Shown here: positions 1-8,354 of the stretch, one piece after another
Layout: each line of letters starts with the position of its first letter
How positions within the stretch are numbered: position 1 is the stretch's first letter
Source of the DNA: Oceanispirochaeta sp963676905
GTDB taxonomy: Bacteria; Spirochaetota; Spirochaetia; DSM-2461
Assembly (NCBI GenBank): GCA_963676905.2
Contig: CAXXVE010000001.1
Span: 3,162,001 to 3,226,000, forward strand
Length of the DNA: 64,000 nt
Direction of reading: 5' to 3'
Translations under genes and position numbers: made by a program
The notes under the pieces: generated by a model
The model's database searches: none
The model's input: only the letters and a program-made list of their open reading frames with translations
Told to the model about the DNA's origin: nothing

Positions 1-398
1 TTCCGTTCAGGGGCAAAAAGACCTTCGGCCTCCAGCTTCTTTTTAAGCATTTCAAGCTGATATAGAAGGTCTCCCCGTCCGCTTTGTTCCATGGATTCGC
101 ATATGAGCTGATAGTTACCTCTCTGGGGGTATACAGTTATTCTTCCAATTACAGTTACAGACATTCCGTCACTGGGTGTGAAATCAAGACCCTGGCGCTG
201 CTGGCGGAAAAGGACGCTTGTAAGCACAGCATCCCTGTCTTTCAAATTGAAGTAGCAGTGCCCTGAAGCCGCAGGACGGAAATTACTTATCTCACCTTTT
301 ACCCTAACAACAGGAAAGCGTTCCTCCAGGGCATTTTTTATAAGAAATGTTATTTCACCTACATTGAAACTGGGGATCTGTGTATAGTCTCTTATCAT
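1..398 (-). CDS. xseA: Exodeoxyribonuclease VII large subunit, N-terminal part (runs off window)
   Basis: Only the first 132 or so residues are inside the window; the gene continues leftward beyond position 1. Reading the minus strand from the ATG at 398 gives the N-terminal OB-fold of the exonuclease VII large subunit, with the family hallmarks VKGEISNF, SGHCYFNLKD and QLEMLKKKLEAEGLF. The OB-fold binds single-stranded DNA; the catalytic part is not visible. The ATG overlaps the stop codon of the upstream lipoprotein gene by four bases (ATGA), so the two genes are probably translationally coupled. Identification is firm although the gene is partial. Confidence 0.92.
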   Translation of the reverse strand, partial: MIRDYTQIPSFNVGEITFLIKNALEERFPVVRVKGEISNFRPAASGHCYFNLKDRDAVLTSVLFRQQRQGLDFTPSDGMSVTVIGRITVYPQRGNYQLICESMEQSGRGDLLYQLEMLKKKLEAEGLFAPER

Positions 399-877
399 GG
401 CAGAAGGACCTTCTCCAGGATGTCCACGGCTTCCGACGCCTCCATTACAGCCTGCCTTATGTAATCTTTATCAGCATCCAGCCCGGCCTTTATTATATAG
501 ACCACGAGAAATCTGTCTTGTCCTTCATCACGGATGATGGCCCAGCTTCCCATTATCCGGGTCTGCATATTGTCTTCAAGAAGCACTCGGCTTACAGCGT
601 CCAGATCGTTTTCGCTGAGGAAATTGCTCGCTGAAAAAATCTCTCTTACAGCAGTATCTCCTGAGTAGTTCAGGTGGCCTCTGATCCATACATCTCTTGC
701 CTGCAGGCCGCGGCCCCCGGCAATCATAAAATCACCTTCGCCATCAATCCTGTAGGGTAACTCTTCCGAGTCCAGAAAATGGATGATGCGGGAGTTGCTT
801 TTCAGCGGGTTTGAACCGCAGGAGCAGAGAAGAATCGCAAGAGCAAGTAAGAAAGCTGTATGTTTAAGTACTTTCAT
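395..877 (-). CDS. Small putative lipoprotein of unknown function
   Basis: 160 residues. The N-terminus MKVLKHTAFLLALAILLCSCG is a short lysine-bearing hydrophobic signal ending in a lipobox-like LCSC, so the protein is probably a lipid-anchored envelope protein with Cys at about residue 18 or 20. The remaining mixed alpha/beta sequence, including RIMGSWAIIRDEGQDRFLVVY near the middle, matches no family I recognise. A good ribosome site (gaggat) lies 6 bases upstream of the ATG. It precedes xseA with a 4-base overlap and is divergent from the spiro-SPASM operon, with 63 bases between them for both promoters. Confidence 0.75.
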   Translation of the reverse strand: MKVLKHTAFLLALAILLCSCGSNPLKSNSRIIHFLDSEELPYRIDGEGDFMIAGGRGLQARDVWIRGHLNYSGDTAVREIFSASNFLSENDLDAVSRVLLEDNMQTRIMGSWAIIRDEGQDRFLVVYIIKAGLDADKDYIRQAVMEASEAVDILEKVLLP

Positions 878-940
878 ATTTTTATCCTCATGTAGTATCT
901 TTCACTCAGATAACAGGTCTTTGGTGACGATATTCTGACT

Positions 941-2437
941 ATGAGAAATATAGTTTTTCTGAATCTGATTCATACAAATACAGTCCTCATAAAGGGAAAG
1001 ACTGTTTCCCGCAGCGTTATGGAATTTGTCTCCCGATTACCGGAAGTTGGGCAAATTATACCGATAGCCTCTGATATTGAACAGATAAAAAGCTTTTTTG
1101 ATAATGAAATTGAGAAATTTATACTGTTAAACGAAGATCGTCAGGATCTTCTCCTTGATGAAATGAGCCAGGCAGCAGAAGGTTTCAGCCACTGTTTCTA
1201 TCTTTACGGTGATACCCCTCTTCTCGATCCTGATCTCTTCGAAAGAATGTATAAAAACCATCTTAAATATTTTGCCGATTACACCTTTGCAGACGGCTAT
1301 CCCTATGGCCTTTCTGTAGAGATCGTAACACCACGGACCCTTGATGAACTGAAGAAGATTCAAGCCGCAGCTGATTTCCCTGTTAAGAGAGACGCTCTTT
1401 TTGGCTGGATTCAGAAGGATATCAACTCCTTTGATATTGAAACCGAGATATCGAAGGTCGATTTGAGAATGAAAAGAATCAGCCTTTCCGCAGACAGTAA
1501 GATCAATATCCGTCAGCTGAACAGCTTTATAGACGCAGGGATCGTAAAGGCAGAGGATTTTGTGAGGGAGCATGAACGTCTAGAAGCGTTCTGCAGGAGC
1601 TATCCTAACTACTATCAGGTTCAGATCAGCACCAGATGCCCGCAGAGCTGTTTCTCCTGTCCCTATCCCGGGATGAATCCTGATCATCTGAAAGATTCAC
1701 GTCATATGCCTGAAAAAGAGCTCACAGCTCTGATTGATAAAATTGAGGCATATACTCCCGATGCTGTTGTCTGCCTCAGCCTGTGGGGAGAACCTTCTCT
1801 CTATCCGGGAATATCGGAGGTTCTTAAAAAGCTGCTTGAAAGAAGTTCTCTTTCCTTTCTTATTGAAACCTCAGGTCTGGGATGGAGCATTGAAAAAGAT
1901 CCAGTACTGCAGGAGGTCGCTGCATCATCCAGGATTCAGTGGATTTTCTCACTTGATGCCCTGAGTCCCGAAGTTTACGAAAAAATCAGAGGGAAGGGAT
2001 ATAGTGAAGCCTACGGTACTGCTGAAAGCTTTCTGGCTTTGAATCCGCGTAAGGTCTGGGTACAGGCTGTACGAATGAAGGGATTTGAAGAAGATCTTGA
2101 AAATTTCTACCGCCACTGGAAAGAGAAGACCGAAAATGTGATCATCCAGAAATATGATCACTTCTCATTGAGACTTGAGGAAAAGAAGGTTACCGATCTA
2201 TCTCCCCTCAGACGTTCCCCCTGCTGGCATCTAAAACGTGAAATGGCTCTGCTCGCCGATGGACGAGCTTTACTTTGCAGGGAGGATATAGGTAGCGAAC
2301 ATATTCTGGGGAACTGCTTTCAAGAAGAGCTTTCCAAAATCTGGGATGCGGGGAGTGCCAAATTTGAGGAACATTTGAAAGGTGAGTATTGCGGAATTTG
2401 TGAGCATTGCGATGAATACTACAGCTATAACTTCTGA
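941..2437 (+). CDS. Spiro-SPASM protein: nucleotidyltransferase-like domain fused to radical SAM/SPASM
   Basis: 498 residues. The N-terminal about 200 residues look like a GT-A/cytidylyltransferase-type fold (YLYGDTPLLDPDLFERM at about 87-103) but lack an obvious nucleotide-binding start motif. A radical SAM core follows with the CxxxCxxC iron-sulfur motif at Cys233, Cys237 and Cys240 (RCPQSCFSCPYPG). The C-terminal about 75 residues hold a cysteine-rich SPASM segment (CWHL, LLCRED, GNC, CGICEHC) for auxiliary clusters. The architecture matches the spirochaete-restricted family I know as spiro-SPASM. The substrate is unknown; neighbouring sugar-nucleotide genes suggest a glycan or a modified peptide/sugar. 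It is the first gene of an overlapping operon; the next gene begins inside its 3' end. Confidence 0.85.
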   Translation: MRNIVFLNLIHTNTVLIKGKTVSRSVMEFVSRLPEVGQIIPIASDIEQIKSFFDNEIEKFILLNEDRQDLLLDEMSQAAEGFSHCFYLYGDTPLLDPDLFERMYKNHLKYFADYTFADGYPYGLSVEIVTPRTLDELKKIQAAADFPVKRDALFGWIQKDINSFDIETEISKVDLRMKRISLSADSKINIRQLNSFIDAGIVKAEDFVREHERLEAFCRSYPNYYQVQISTRCPQSCFSCPYPGMNPDHLKDSRHMPEKELTALIDKIEAYTPDAVVCLSLWGEPSLYPGISEVLKKLLERSSLSFLIETSGLGWSIEKDPVLQEVAASSRIQWIFSLDALSPEVYEKIRGKGYSEAYGTAESFLALNPRKVWVQAVRMKGFEEDLENFYRHWKEKTENVIIQKYDHFSLRLEEKKVTDLSPLRRSPCWHLKREMALLADGRALLCREDIGSEHILGNCFQEELSKIWDAGSAKFEEHLKGEYCGICEHCDEYYSYNF

Positions 2438-3359
2438 TATGCTCGGCACTTATACAGTCGTCAGTACCGGAAGAAAAGAGAAAAAATCTTTCAGGGGAAT
2501 CTCTGTAGTTCTGTTGAGCCGTGGAGGCCGCCCTTTCCGGAAAGATCAGATACAGAAACTTGCATCTCTACAGGTTGCTGAAATCCTGTCGGTTGATACT
2601 GTCGGGACAGATGTGGACCAGCTGACAAGATCAATTTCAGAACTCAGATGTATTATTGTCTCAGCGGAGATGACAGTTGGAGAACAGATCAATATTGCTG
2701 TCAGAGAAGCCTCGGGAAGCCATGTCCTTGTAATGTGGGATGATATGGAGCTTCAGATTATAGGTAAAACAGGAAGGCTCTTTGCAATGGCGGCGGAGCA
2801 GAAAGCCCTGTGCAGTATTCCTGTGCTTATGAATCCGAAAAAAGAGTCTATTCCGATACGTTTGGCTCCCGTCTTTTCTGGAAGAAAACTTGACGTCATT
2901 CCTCTTGGATCTGTAAAGAATGAAACACCGACTCTCTATCCCTTTGATTACTGCGGTATTTATAACAGGGAAAAATTCCTTTTGAGTGACGGTTATGATA
3001 CTGAGATTCAGACGCCTTACTGGCAAAAACTTGATTTCGGATTCAGAGCTTTTCTCTGGGGTGAGAAAATCCAATGCTATACAGGGATTAAAATTGCATA
3101 CCAGAATGAAATTCCCAATGAGGATATAAGCATAGACGACTCCTACAAAAGGTTCTTTCTCAAGAACCTTGCTCTTGTATTCAAGGGGGACTCCTGCCAG
3201 CTCTCTCTGGGGAATATTATCCGTTTTCATATTAAATCCGGTATGTCCGTCTTTAACTCTTTGAAGGACTACAGAGAGACCCGTGAATGGGTGGAACAGA
3301 ATAAGTACAGGTTCCGTATGGATCCCTACAGCCTCACTGAATTATGGGAACTTCAATGA
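2412..3359 (+). CDS. Glycosyltransferase-like protein in the spiro-SPASM operon
   Basis: About 315 residues from the ATG at 2412; a second ATG at 2439, just after the upstream stop codon, is also possible, and neither has a strong ribosome site. The sequence has the feel of a GT-A glycosyltransferase: an early beta strand (GISVVLLSRGG), then INIAVREASGSHVLVMWDDMEL, where WDDM stands where a DxD-type motif is expected, and FDYCGIYNREKFLLSDGYD near the usual acceptor-loop position. I cannot assign a donor sugar. Its 25-base overlap with the radical SAM gene and 4-base overlap with the cytidylyltransferase gene put it in the same pathway. The fold call is inference from motif spacing only. Confidence 0.55.
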   Translation: MNTTAITSDMLGTYTVVSTGRKEKKSFRGISVVLLSRGGRPFRKDQIQKLASLQVAEILSVDTVGTDVDQLTRSISELRCIIVSAEMTVGEQINIAVREASGSHVLVMWDDMELQIIGKTGRLFAMAAEQKALCSIPVLMNPKKESIPIRLAPVFSGRKLDVIPLGSVKNETPTLYPFDYCGIYNREKFLLSDGYDTEIQTPYWQKLDFGFRAFLWGEKIQCYTGIKIAYQNEIPNEDISIDDSYKRFFLKNLALVFKGDSCQLSLGNIIRFHIKSGMSVFNSLKDYRETREWVEQNKYRFRMDPYSLTELWELQ

Positions 3360-4021
3360 CATCAGCAGTATTTCTACAGGTACGTCTGGACTCAAACAGG
3401 CTGCCTGGCAAGGCTCTCAAGACAATAGAAGGAAAAACGGTTATAAGCCATGCCATGGCATCCTTAAAGAATATCCCCTGCAATCATCATGTTCTGCTTA
3501 CAGCGGAGGGTGATGAGAAGGTCCTTGAGCCACTGGCTCATAAAGAGGGCTTTTCTGTTTTTGCCGGTGACCGTCAGGATGTTCTGGGGCGGTTTATCGA
3601 AGCCGGAAGGCTTTATAACCCTGATATAATTATCCGAGCCACAGGGGACAACCCCCTTGTAGCCTGGGAACCTGCGGTTCAGCTGCTTCAGTATCTTAAG
3701 GACAATTCTGTTACTGACTATACGGCAATGAAGGGACTGCCTGTCGGCTGCGGCGTCGAGCTTTTCAGGCGGCGGGCACTTGAGGATACGCTTCCAAGAA
3801 CCGAAGAGGCTTATGATCATGAACATGTGACACCCTATATTTACAATCATCCGGCTGAGTTTTCACTCTGTTATCATGAACACATACCCTTTATGGAAAA
3901 CCGTGTGACCCTTGATACAGAGGAAGACTACAGGAAGATAAGCAGAATCTTCTCCGAACTCTATCGCGGTCAAACAATATCATTTACAAGACTCAAGGAA
4001 TATCTGATACAGCATGATTGA
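3356..4021 (+). CDS. SpsF/NeuA-like cytidylyltransferase
   Basis: 221 residues from ATG 3356, which overlaps the previous stop as ATGA; an ATG at 3344 in the same frame would add four residues. The N-terminus FLQVRLDSNRLPGKAL is the nucleotide-binding signature of the CMP-sugar synthetase/SpsF group. RATGDNPLVAWEPA supplies the metal-binding Asp, and DHEHVTPYIY and RVTLDTEEDY are further family landmarks. Such enzymes activate acidic sugars with CTP, or act in spore-coat polysaccharide synthesis in SpsF homologues. Next to a PseG-like domain, activation of a nonulosonic-acid-like sugar is attractive, but this is inference. Confidence 0.85.
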   Translation: MTSAVFLQVRLDSNRLPGKALKTIEGKTVISHAMASLKNIPCNHHVLLTAEGDEKVLEPLAHKEGFSVFAGDRQDVLGRFIEAGRLYNPDIIIRATGDNPLVAWEPAVQLLQYLKDNSVTDYTAMKGLPVGCGVELFRRRALEDTLPRTEEAYDHEHVTPYIYNHPAEFSLCYHEHIPFMENRVTLDTEEDYRKISRIFSELYRGQTISFTRLKEYLIQHD

Positions 4022-5771
4022 TTCTGATCGAATCCTCTTTATACCCTCCCTACGGGAGGGGAACGGCACAGGGCATCTGAAACGCTGCCTTGACTGGGCT
4101 TCGGATTTTCCGAATGTACATATCTATATTCTCAGAAAGGAGGGTGAATCCCTTCTGGATTATGAGAATCTTCCACTTGTCCAGGGGCGTGAAGGCATCC
4201 ACTGGCATTGCGAACCGGAAGGCGCCTGGAAGCTTATTGTTCTTGACAACAGGGAAACCACAGGACTTCCGGATGCGTTTAAGGATATTCCGGTAGTGGC
4301 CATTGATGAGACCGGACCTCTGGCTTCTGATGCGACATGCCTTGTAAACACGCTCCCCATGCCCGTAAATCATGAGATCAACAAAGAGGGTTATAACTTT
4401 ATAAACAGACCTCTTTTCGGGAGTACCCCGGAGCAGATCAGGCGGGTCCTTGTCAGTTTCGGCGGGGAGGATCCGGCAGGTCTGGCTGATTCAGTTCACA
4501 GAGCCCTCCTTCAGGATGAGCTCAAACCTCTTATAGAAACACTCGATATTGATATTATATTACCGGGCCATCCTGCTGCGGAAGCAGAACCGGGAAATGG
4601 GTCCGGTTTGAGAGTGCTGGGATATGTTCCCCGTTTGTCAGAGAAACTGACAGAGTATGATCTTATCATTACCCAGTTTGGCCTGACAGCCTTTGAAGCC
4701 CTCTCCTGCAGCCGTTATGTAATGATTTTCAATCCCACCGGGTACCACGATAAACTGACACTGAACGCGGAACTCCCGCTCCTTGCATCTGCAGGAGAGG
4801 GACGGAAACTTGTTTCATCTCTCAAATCTCTGTTGGAATCAGATCCTTCTGTTTTTGATGAATCCCAGAAGAAGATACGCAGCAGGTACGCTACGGAAAA
4901 TGAGAGCTTTGCCCTCTGGCTGCGCTCAATGAATATAACCCCTGACTGCTGTCCTGTCTGTGGTAAGGTCAAAAGAAAAGTTATCGCCAGGTTTGAAGAC
5001 AAAAGCTATTTTACATGCTCCAGCTGCGGTATGAAATACATGGTCAATTTGAGAGCAAAAGAAGAGATCTATACAAAGGACTACTTCTTTTCCGAGTACC
5101 GTGAACAGTACGGTAAAACCTACATAGAGGACTTTCCCCACATAAGGGCCATGGCGGCTCAAAGGCTTGCCGTGATTGACAGGCTCAACTCATCAAAGGG
5201 ACGTCTTCTTGATATAGGCTGTGCTTACGGGCCTTTTCTGCTCTCAGCCTTCGAAGCTGGATACAAGGCGGAAGGACTTGAGATCTCAGAGGATGCTGTA
5301 GAGTATATCCGAAATAATTTCCCGGAAATTACTGCCCTCCGGGGGGACCTGACAGATCCTGATGTGCGTGAAAGAATGGCAAATGAGAAATTCAGGGTAA
5401 TCACCCTCTGGTATGTTATTGAGCATTTCAGTAATTTACAGGAGATACTCCCGCTTCTGCATGATATGCTCGACGAGAAAGGCGTTCTTGCAATGGCGAC
5501 ACCATGTGCTTCGGGAGTAAGCGGATTGTTCCGGAAAAAAGGATTCTTCAGTGCCAGTCCCGCCGATCACTTTACCCTCTGGGACAGGAAATCCGCTGTC
5601 AGGATTCTTAAAAAGACAGGATTCAGAAAAATCAGGTTCAGAAGTACAGGCCATCATCCTGAGCGTTTTCCGGAGTCAGTCAGAAAAATCTTTCCCCGGA
5701 GTGTGCTGCTGCTTATAAGCAGAGCCGCAGGCTGGGGCGATACTTTTGAAATATATTCAGTAAAAGGATAG
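4014..5771 (+). CDS. PseG-like glycosyl hydrolase/transferase fused to zinc ribbon and SAM methyltransferase
   Basis: 585 residues in three parts. Residues 1 to about 300 resemble PseG, the UDP-sugar hydrolase of pseudaminic acid synthesis: GTGHLKRCL at 18-26 matches its phosphate-binding loop, with VSFGGEDPAGLAD at 147-159 and GLTAFEAL at 223-230. Residues 313-338 form a zinc ribbon (CPVCG, CSSCG). The remainder is a class I SAM-dependent methyltransferase with motif I LLDIGCAYGPFL at 398-409 and LWYVIEHFSNL downstream. The protein could release or transfer a sugar and methylate the product. It overlaps the SpsF-like gene by 8 bases. The fusion is unusual; each domain is well supported, the combined reaction is not known. 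Confidence 0.8.
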   Translation: MIDSDRILFIPSLREGNGTGHLKRCLDWASDFPNVHIYILRKEGESLLDYENLPLVQGREGIHWHCEPEGAWKLIVLDNRETTGLPDAFKDIPVVAIDETGPLASDATCLVNTLPMPVNHEINKEGYNFINRPLFGSTPEQIRRVLVSFGGEDPAGLADSVHRALLQDELKPLIETLDIDIILPGHPAAEAEPGNGSGLRVLGYVPRLSEKLTEYDLIITQFGLTAFEALSCSRYVMIFNPTGYHDKLTLNAELPLLASAGEGRKLVSSLKSLLESDPSVFDESQKKIRSRYATENESFALWLRSMNITPDCCPVCGKVKRKVIARFEDKSYFTCSSCGMKYMVNLRAKEEIYTKDYFFSEYREQYGKTYIEDFPHIRAMAAQRLAVIDRLNSSKGRLLDIGCAYGPFLLSAFEAGYKAEGLEISEDAVEYIRNNFPEITALRGDLTDPDVRERMANEKFRVITLWYVIEHFSNLQEILPLLHDMLDEKGVLAMATPCASGVSGLFRKKGFFSASPADHFTLWDRKSAVRILKKTGFRKIRFRSTGHHPERFPESVRKIFPRSVLLLISRAAGWGDTFEIYSVKG

Positions 5772-5779
5772 AACTGAGA

Positions 5780-7348
5780 ATGAAAAAGCCAGCAATTATG
5801 ATACTCGGAGCCGGACTGATGCAGCTGCCGGCTTTTGAAGCCGCTGCAAAAAACGGTTGGACGGTTATAGCTGCAGACGGCAATCCCCAGGCTCCCTGCA
5901 GAAAGAGGGCTGACCTCTTTCTGGATATAGACCTGAAGGACAGAATCAGACTGGCTGAAGCCGCCGGCGAAATAAAAGAAGAGCTGAACCTCAAGGGCAT
6001 TTTTACATGCGGCACGGATTTCTCCTCTTCTGTAGCCTGGGTCGCTGAAAAACTGGGGCTTCCGGGTATCCCCTATCAGACGGCTCTGGACTGTACCGAT
6101 AAATACAGAATGCGTCTCAGATTCAAGGAGCATGGTGTTCCCTGTCCCGGTTTTTGTGAGCTTTCGGAAGATATGGACTATTTGAAGGCTGTAAAGGGAC
6201 TGGAGTACCCTCTTGTAGTCAAGCCTGTGGACAATATGGGCGGAAGGGGTGTTATTACAGTGGACTCTGAGGATGGTCTTGAGGCGGCTGTCAAAGAAGC
6301 CGTATCATTCTCCAGGACTTCCCGTGCTATTGCCGAAGAGTTTATGGACGGGCGGGAGTACAGTATCGACTCACTTGTTCTGCCTGATGGAGAAATCAGG
6401 ATCACAGGATTTGCTGACCGCCACATCTTCTATCCTCCCTGTTTTATAGAGATGGGACATACTCTTCCCTCAGAGCTGGGAGCCGGGGATGCTGAAGAGG
6501 TATTTCGTGTTTTCAGGCAGGCTGTCACGGCTCTTGGGATAAAAACAGGTGCGGCAAAAGGGGATATTAAACTTACCTCCCGCGGCGTCATGATTGGCGA
6601 AATTGCCGCCCGTCTCTCCGGAGGTTTTATGTCGGGTTGGACATATCCCTATTCCAGCGGCGTTCCACTTGTCGAGCAGGGTATGCGCATTGCAATGGGA
6701 CTTGAACCAGATAATCTGGAAGAGAGTCTCTTCCTTCACTCATCCGAGAGGGCATATATCTCTATCCCAGGTGTGATCAGATCTCTTGAGGGGCTTGAAG
6801 AGGCTCACAGCGCGGATGCAGTCAAAGACATATTTGTTCTGGCAGAGGAGGGTGAGAGGGTCTCTTTCCCCCTTAACAATGTGATGAAGTGCGGAAATGT
6901 CATTGCCGTTGCGGGAAGCAGGGAGGAAGCGCTGAATGCAAGCGCTGAAGCTGTAAGCACTATCAGGGTCTCCCTGGTACCGGGAGACAGGGAAACAGGA
7001 GCTTTCCTTGAAGCACCCCTGGATACATCTTTCCCTCCCTCTGCATACTGCTCTGAAAACTGGGATCGTCTTCTGATGATCGATGATTTTAAGCCCGATT
7101 ACACAATGCAGTACAACAGGGGAGAGGTCATTGTTCCCTCCATTTCAAACAGCCTCTTTCTTGATCAGTGCGACTGGAATGGCCTGAGCCTGAGAAAAGC
7201 AATGGAAGAGATCGCTTTCAAGACAGATATACAGTTTTCAGAAGACGCCGAATGGACTCTCTACTCCAGACATTTCTGGCATGCTCTGGTCAGAGGAGGC
7301 ATTCAGGGCTGTCTATGGTATATTGAGAGCAATGACGGGGAAATATAG
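5780..7348 (+). CDS. ATP-grasp ligase
   Basis: 522 residues. The start is a pre-ATP-grasp fold (MILGAGLMQLPAFEAAAKNGW), as in PurK/carbamoyl-phosphate synthetase relatives. The ATP-grasp domain follows, with KYRMRLRFKEHGVPCP, PLVVKPVDNMGGRGV, EEFMDGREYSIDSLV and metal-binding GEIAARLSGGF. A C-terminal extension of about 130 residues beyond the usual lid domain has no motif I recognise. ATP-grasp enzymes join a carboxylate to an amine or thiol through an acyl phosphate, so this protein may add an amino acid or amide to the glycan precursor made by the neighbours. It lies 8 bases after the PseG/methyltransferase gene and overlaps the amidase gene. Substrate unknown. Confidence 0.85.
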   Translation: MKKPAIMILGAGLMQLPAFEAAAKNGWTVIAADGNPQAPCRKRADLFLDIDLKDRIRLAEAAGEIKEELNLKGIFTCGTDFSSSVAWVAEKLGLPGIPYQTALDCTDKYRMRLRFKEHGVPCPGFCELSEDMDYLKAVKGLEYPLVVKPVDNMGGRGVITVDSEDGLEAAVKEAVSFSRTSRAIAEEFMDGREYSIDSLVLPDGEIRITGFADRHIFYPPCFIEMGHTLPSELGAGDAEEVFRVFRQAVTALGIKTGAAKGDIKLTSRGVMIGEIAARLSGGFMSGWTYPYSSGVPLVEQGMRIAMGLEPDNLEESLFLHSSERAYISIPGVIRSLEGLEEAHSADAVKDIFVLAEEGERVSFPLNNVMKCGNVIAVAGSREEALNASAEAVSTIRVSLVPGDRETGAFLEAPLDTSFPPSAYCSENWDRLLMIDDFKPDYTMQYNRGEVIVPSISNSLFLDQCDWNGLSLRKAMEEIAFKTDIQFSEDAEWTLYSRHFWHALVRGGIQGCLWYIESNDGEI

Positions 7349-8354
7349 AATATTAGCTACAGTCCTTCTTCTCCTCAGTATGGGCTCTCTTTATGCGGAG
7401 ACTCTTGATCACCACAGTCTGATTGACCAAACAGGGTCCCGTCTCCTCTGGGACCCTCTTCAGAAGAAAGGCATCCTCCTGAAGGAGGGGAAGAGTATTG
7501 TCTTTATGGCGGACGAATCCATCCTTCTTTTAAACGGAACCGATGTGGTTCATACAGGAGCCATTCTCTATGAGAGAGGTGTCCTCAAATTCTCAAGCGA
7601 AACAGTCGATCTGATTGTTAAGTTTTTTCAGGACAAAGGGGCTGCCCCAAAAAAGCCTGCCTTCAGAGTGGCGGCTATTATTCTCGACCCCGGCCACGGC
7701 GGCCGTGACTCCGGTGCTACGAGCAATTTTGCTGTCGACGGCATAGCGACGCCACTTCAGGAGAAGAATCTTGTACTGGATATAACCCTTGCCCTGAAAG
7801 AGAAGCTTGAAGAAGAGTTCCCCGATAAAAATATAATCCTTACGAGGGAGAATGATATTTACCCGACCCTTGAAGACAGGGTTGAGCTTGCAAACAGCGT
7901 CACTGCTGCCAGGGGCGAGGGGATTGTCTATATTTCAGTTCACGGAAATGCAAGCCTCAATAAAGATGCCGAGGGCTTTGAAGTATGGTATCTGCCCGAG
8001 GACTACCGCCGGCAGGTGCTGCCCGGAGAGGGGAATGAATCCATCGACAGCGTTCTCAATACGCTGATGGAAGAGGAGTTCACACTGGAGAGCAGAACTC
8101 TTGCGAACTCTATTCTGGATCATCTGGACAGTAAGGTCGGCCACAAGGCCACCAACAGGGGACTGAAAGAGGAATCCTGGTTTGTTGTGCGCAATGCCAT
8201 GATGGCTTCTGTTCTTATAGAAACAGGGTTTGTTACCAACAGGACAGAGGCTCAGCGCCTCAGAAATCCCCAATACTTGAAAAGTCTGAGTAATGGCATC
8301 TATAATGGCATCGTAGATTTTGTAGATTTTTTTGAAAACAGGTATAATCAATGA
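7332..8354 (+). CDS. N-acetylmuramoyl-L-alanine amidase (AmiC/Amidase_3 type)
   Basis: 340 residues from ATG 7332, chosen because it begins a clear signal peptide (MTGKYRILATVLLLLSMG then SLYAE). The catalytic Amidase_3 domain fills residues about 110-335: ILDPGHGGRDSGA supplies the first zinc His, EKNLVLDI the zinc Glu, YISVHGN the second His, and VLIETGFVTNRTEA the catalytic Glu. The enzyme cleaves the bond between muramic acid and the stem peptide in the periplasm, typically at division. An insertion of about 70 residues after the VHGN motif (FEVWYLPEDYRR onward) may be a regulatory segment. It is coupled to the glycan genes upstream (17-base overlap) and to the GerMN gene downstream (4-base overlap). 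Confidence 0.92.
   Translation: MTGKYRILATVLLLLSMGSLYAETLDHHSLIDQTGSRLLWDPLQKKGILLKEGKSIVFMADESILLLNGTDVVHTGAILYERGVLKFSSETVDLIVKFFQDKGAAPKKPAFRVAAIILDPGHGGRDSGATSNFAVDGIATPLQEKNLVLDITLALKEKLEEEFPDKNIILTRENDIYPTLEDRVELANSVTAARGEGIVYISVHGNASLNKDAEGFEVWYLPEDYRRQVLPGEGNESIDSVLNTLMEEEFTLESRTLANSILDHLDSKVGHKATNRGLKEESWFVVRNAMMASVLIETGFVTNRTEAQRLRNPQYLKSLSNGIYNGIVDFVDFFENRYNQ

Noticed and set aside
84..634. Plus-strand open frames at the left edge
   Set aside because: They lie opposite xseA and the lipoprotein gene, which show family motifs or a signal peptide on the minus strand.
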